Of a DNA stretch of 55,811 bases, positions 53,482-55,811 are shown one piece after another. A program made the position numbers and the translations under genes. How positions within the stretch are numbered: the stretch's first letter is position 1; each line of letters opens with the position of its first letter. The DNA is from Kitasatospora sp. MAA4 (GTDB lineage Bacteria; Actinomycetota; Actinomycetes; Streptomycetales; Streptomycetaceae), in contig NZ_JARZAI010000044.1 in NCBI RefSeq assembly GCF_029893355.1, positions 1 to 55,811 on the forward strand, written 5' to 3'. Under the pieces are notes generated by a model. That model searched no databases and had not been told where the DNA came from. It saw nothing but the letters and a program-made list of their open reading frames with translations.

Positions 53482-55811
53482 GTGCGCAACTACCGCGCCA
53501 TCGGCGGCCTCACAGCCGCCGGCCTCATCACCGTCCTGGGCCTCCCGCTGCCTTCCGCCGCCTCGGCCGACGCCACCACGCTGTACGTGGACAACGCCGC
53601 CACCGCCCACTGCTCGGACAGCGGAACGGGTACCCAGGCACAGCCGTACTGCACGATCCAGGCCGCAGCCGACGCCGCCCAGCCGGGGCAGACCGTCCAG
53701 ATCCCGCTCGAAGGCACGTACCAGAGCCAGGTGACCATCACCCACTCCGGAACGCAGGGCCACCCCATCACCTTCAGCGGCGGTGGAGCGCTCCAGCCCT
53801 ACTGGCCACAGGCCGCGATCGAGACCAACCAGAACCCGGTCCACCAGGCTCACGCCTTCGCCGTTTCGGGCGCCCACGACATCGTGATCCAGGGCTTCGA
53901 CCTCACGGAGTCGAACAACGCGATCGCGATCACCGACTCCGCCCGGGTCACGATCGACGGCAACTACGCCGTCGGCCTGCAGGTGTCGGGTCAGAGCACC
54001 GACACGACGATCAGCCGGAACTACCTGTCGGACCCCTCGCCCGTCGTGATCGACGCCGGGGTCCAGCGCACCACGGTCGTGGGCAACGAAATCGACAGCG
54101 AATCCGCCATCGGCATCACCGCCACCGGTGCGCCGAACACCGTTGTCGTCAACAACACGGTCGTGTCCGACTGCGGCACCGCCGTCAGTCTGACCGGCGG
54201 CTCGACCGGATCCGTGATCGAGAACAACATCGCCACCGTGTCCAAGTCCACGGCCTGCCGACCGGGAAGCCAGCAGGGCGAGATCGCCGTCTCCGCGGAC
54301 TCCGCCGCTCAGAGCCGGAGCGACTACAACGTCGTCCACCCGATCACGGGCGGCTCCGCGTACAACTGGTCCGGCACCGCCTACCCGACCGCGGCGGCAA
54401 TGAGCACCGCCACCGGGCAGGCCGCCCACGACATCGACGCCGACGTGTCCTTCAACTACATCGGACCGTTCAACACGCTTTCCGAGGGCTCCCCGGCGAT
54501 CGACTCGGCCGACCCCAACGCACCCGGTCTGCTGGACACGGACCTGCTGGGCCACGCTGTGACCGACGACCCCACGGTGCCCAACTCCGGCCCGGGCGGC
54601 ACCTTCCGGGACCGCGGCGCGTTCGAGTTCGAGGGTCTGATCAGTGCCTCGATGGCAGTCCAGGGAAGCACCACTCCCACGCCCCAGGGCCCCGCGCCGA
54701 TGAGCGCGACCCTCCGTGTGACCCCCTGGAACATGTGGCCCACCAAGCTGAGTTACTCGTACGACTTCGGCGACGGCAGCCCGGCGGTGGTCTCCACCGA
54801 CCCCACCGCCACCCACAGCTACCAGACGGTCGGCCGCTACACGCCGACCGTGACGATCACGGACGGCGTCGGCGGCCGGGTGATCGCCCGCGATCAGCAG
54901 GTCGTGGTCAACGCGCCCGGCCCGCTCGTCCCGGTGCTGACCGCGACGAAGCAGCCCGCGCCGCTCACCTTCGACTTCGAGACCACCGGCACCACCGACC
55001 CGTGGAAGATCAGCAAGACCGTGCTGGACTACGGAAACGGCGTCACTGCCCAGTCCGCCGGCACGTACACCTTCCCCAAGCCGGGCAAGTACACCGTCAC
55101 CGCGCAGCTCACCGACGAGAGCGGCGCGACCGCAACCACCACCACCCAGGTCGACGCCGAGTACGACCCGGCCGGCTTCGTGCCGATCACGCCCACCCGA
55201 GTGCTGGACACCCGCAACCCGATGATGGGCAGCCACCAGCCGCTGACGCCCGGCTCGCCGCGGTACATCAGCACGAACGCCCCGGCCGGTGCGACGGCGG
55301 TCGTGCTCAACCTGACCGCAACCAACGCTGACCAGACGGGCCACCTCACGGTGTTCCCGGAGGGCGCGAGCCAGCCCACCACGTCCAACCTGAACTACAC
55401 GGCCGGTACCAACATCGCCAACCTGGTCACCGTCCCGCTCGGGAGCCAGAGCGGCGTGGAGGTCACCACCAACACCGGCTCGGTCGACGCCGTCGCCGAC
55501 GTCTACGGCTACTACGTCCCCGGCGCCGCATCGAAGTTCACCCCGACCACCCCCGCGCGGATCCTGGACACCCGCAACGGCGGCGACGCCGGCAAGCTCG
55601 GCCAGGACTCCACGCTGCCGCTCCAGGTCACCGGTCAGGGCTCGGTGCCCTCGAACGCGACCGCGGTCGTCCTCAACCTCACCACCACCGAGGCCACCGA
55701 CGTCAGTTACCTGGCTGCCTACCCGTCCGGGACGCCGTTCACCGGCACCTCCAACCTCAACTTCCAGCCCGGCCGCAACACCCCCAATCAGGTCATCGTC
55801 CCCGTCGGCCC
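53482..55811 (+). CDS. Secreted beta-helix / PKD / LDTR-repeat protein, 5' part only
   Basis: The frame runs off the window end; 776 codons are visible. There is a signal peptide (MRNYRAIGGLTAAGLITVLG, ending near ASA), then a right-handed beta-helix ('YCTIQAAADAAQPGQTVQIP', 'HDIVIQGFDLTESNNAIAI', 'NTVVVNNTVVSDCGTAVSL') as in pectate-lyase-like surface proteins. A PKD-like domain follows ('SYDFGDGSPAVVSTDPTATH'), and then at least two LDTR repeats ('RVLDTRNPMMG', 'RILDTRNGGDAG'). GTG 53482 has GGGGGGAAG 6 nt upstream. Probably an extracellular polysaccharide-binding or depolymerising protein. Confidence 0.82.
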   Translation, partial: MRNYRAIGGLTAAGLITVLGLPLPSAASADATTLYVDNAATAHCSDSGTGTQAQPYCTIQAAADAAQPGQTVQIPLEGTYQSQVTITHSGTQGHPITFSGGGALQPYWPQAAIETNQNPVHQAHAFAVSGAHDIVIQGFDLTESNNAIAITDSARVTIDGNYAVGLQVSGQSTDTTISRNYLSDPSPVVIDAGVQRTTVVGNEIDSESAIGITATGAPNTVVVNNTVVSDCGTAVSLTGGSTGSVIENNIATVSKSTACRPGSQQGEIAVSADSAAQSRSDYNVVHPITGGSAYNWSGTAYPTAAAMSTATGQAAHDIDADVSFNYIGPFNTLSEGSPAIDSADPNAPGLLDTDLLGHAVTDDPTVPNSGPGGTFRDRGAFEFEGLISASMAVQGSTTPTPQGPAPMSATLRVTPWNMWPTKLSYSYDFGDGSPAVVSTDPTATHSYQTVGRYTPTVTITDGVGGRVIARDQQVVVNAPGPLVPVLTATKQPAPLTFDFETTGTTDPWKISKTVLDYGNGVTAQSAGTYTFPKPGKYTVTAQLTDESGATATTTTQVDAEYDPAGFVPITPTRVLDTRNPMMGSHQPLTPGSPRYISTNAPAGATAVVLNLTATNADQTGHLTVFPEGASQPTTSNLNYTAGTNIANLVTVPLGSQSGVEVTTNTGSVDAVADVYGYYVPGAASKFTPTTPARILDTRNGGDAGKLGQDSTLPLQVTGQGSVPSNATAVVLNLTTTEATDVSYLAAYPSGTPFTGTSNLNFQPGRNTPNQVIVPVG

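Overview
The window is GC-rich, densely packed actinobacterial chromosome, most likely Streptomycetaceae (Streptomyces, Kitasatospora or Streptacidiphilus). Evidence is strong third-position GC bias, frequent GTG/TTG starts, many 1-4 nt stop/start overlaps, and families typical of the group: MAB_1171c/DUF6545-like, VC0807-like and DUF5326-like proteins, an XRE regulator beside an RsbW-like ATPase, a fused cydDC, and a Rex-like operator before cydA. No rRNA, tRNA, CRISPR array, integrase or transposase was recognised.

Layout. 1-1641: 3' end of a large secreted protein with 'LDTR' repeats. 1728-4849: a minus-strand set of XRE regulator, ImmA/IrrE-like metalloprotease, MAB_1171c-like membrane protein and PAP2-like protein. 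5103-10290: HAD phosphatase, secreted LDTR-repeat protein, DUF1508-like protein, and a YtrA-type regulator coupled to a DUF1648 membrane protein. 10301-18217: cydA-cydB-cydDC plus a DevS-like GAF histidine kinase, with a Rex-like operator upstream. 18449-26759: Uma2-like protein, a two-component system, a VC0807-like protein and a MacAB-like export operon whose promoter region carries three 11-bp-spaced repeats. 27038-35774: VOC protein, HisC, LacI regulator, metallophosphoesterase, small membrane proteins, GNAT, DUF885 and TauE. 35771-39235: propeller-like protein, VapBC and a second DUF885 paralog.

39950-43365 is the most unusual chromosomal locus. A 49-residue Gly/Lys/Asp-Gly-rich peptide gene (41059-41208) is translationally coupled to a long PIMT-like methyltransferase. 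Next to it are an RsbW-like ATPase and a divergent XRE/TPR regulator with a perfect palindrome in the shared upstream region. This looks like a minimal aspartimide-type RiPP (imiditide-like) locus.

44634-47207 looks inserted. A decayed 162-bp copy of the thiC 3' end and the intact thiC 3' end form direct repeats around an AT-richer two-gene module, an AAA ATPase plus a TOPRIM-like DUF4276 protein, which is a candidate anti-phage system. thiC itself has a TPP riboswitch. 49175-51008 pairs a tiny NfeD-like protein with a flotillin. The window closes with a GH-like protein, another VC0807-like protein, a DUF5326-like peptide and the 5' part of a secreted beta-helix/PKD/LDTR-repeat protein.
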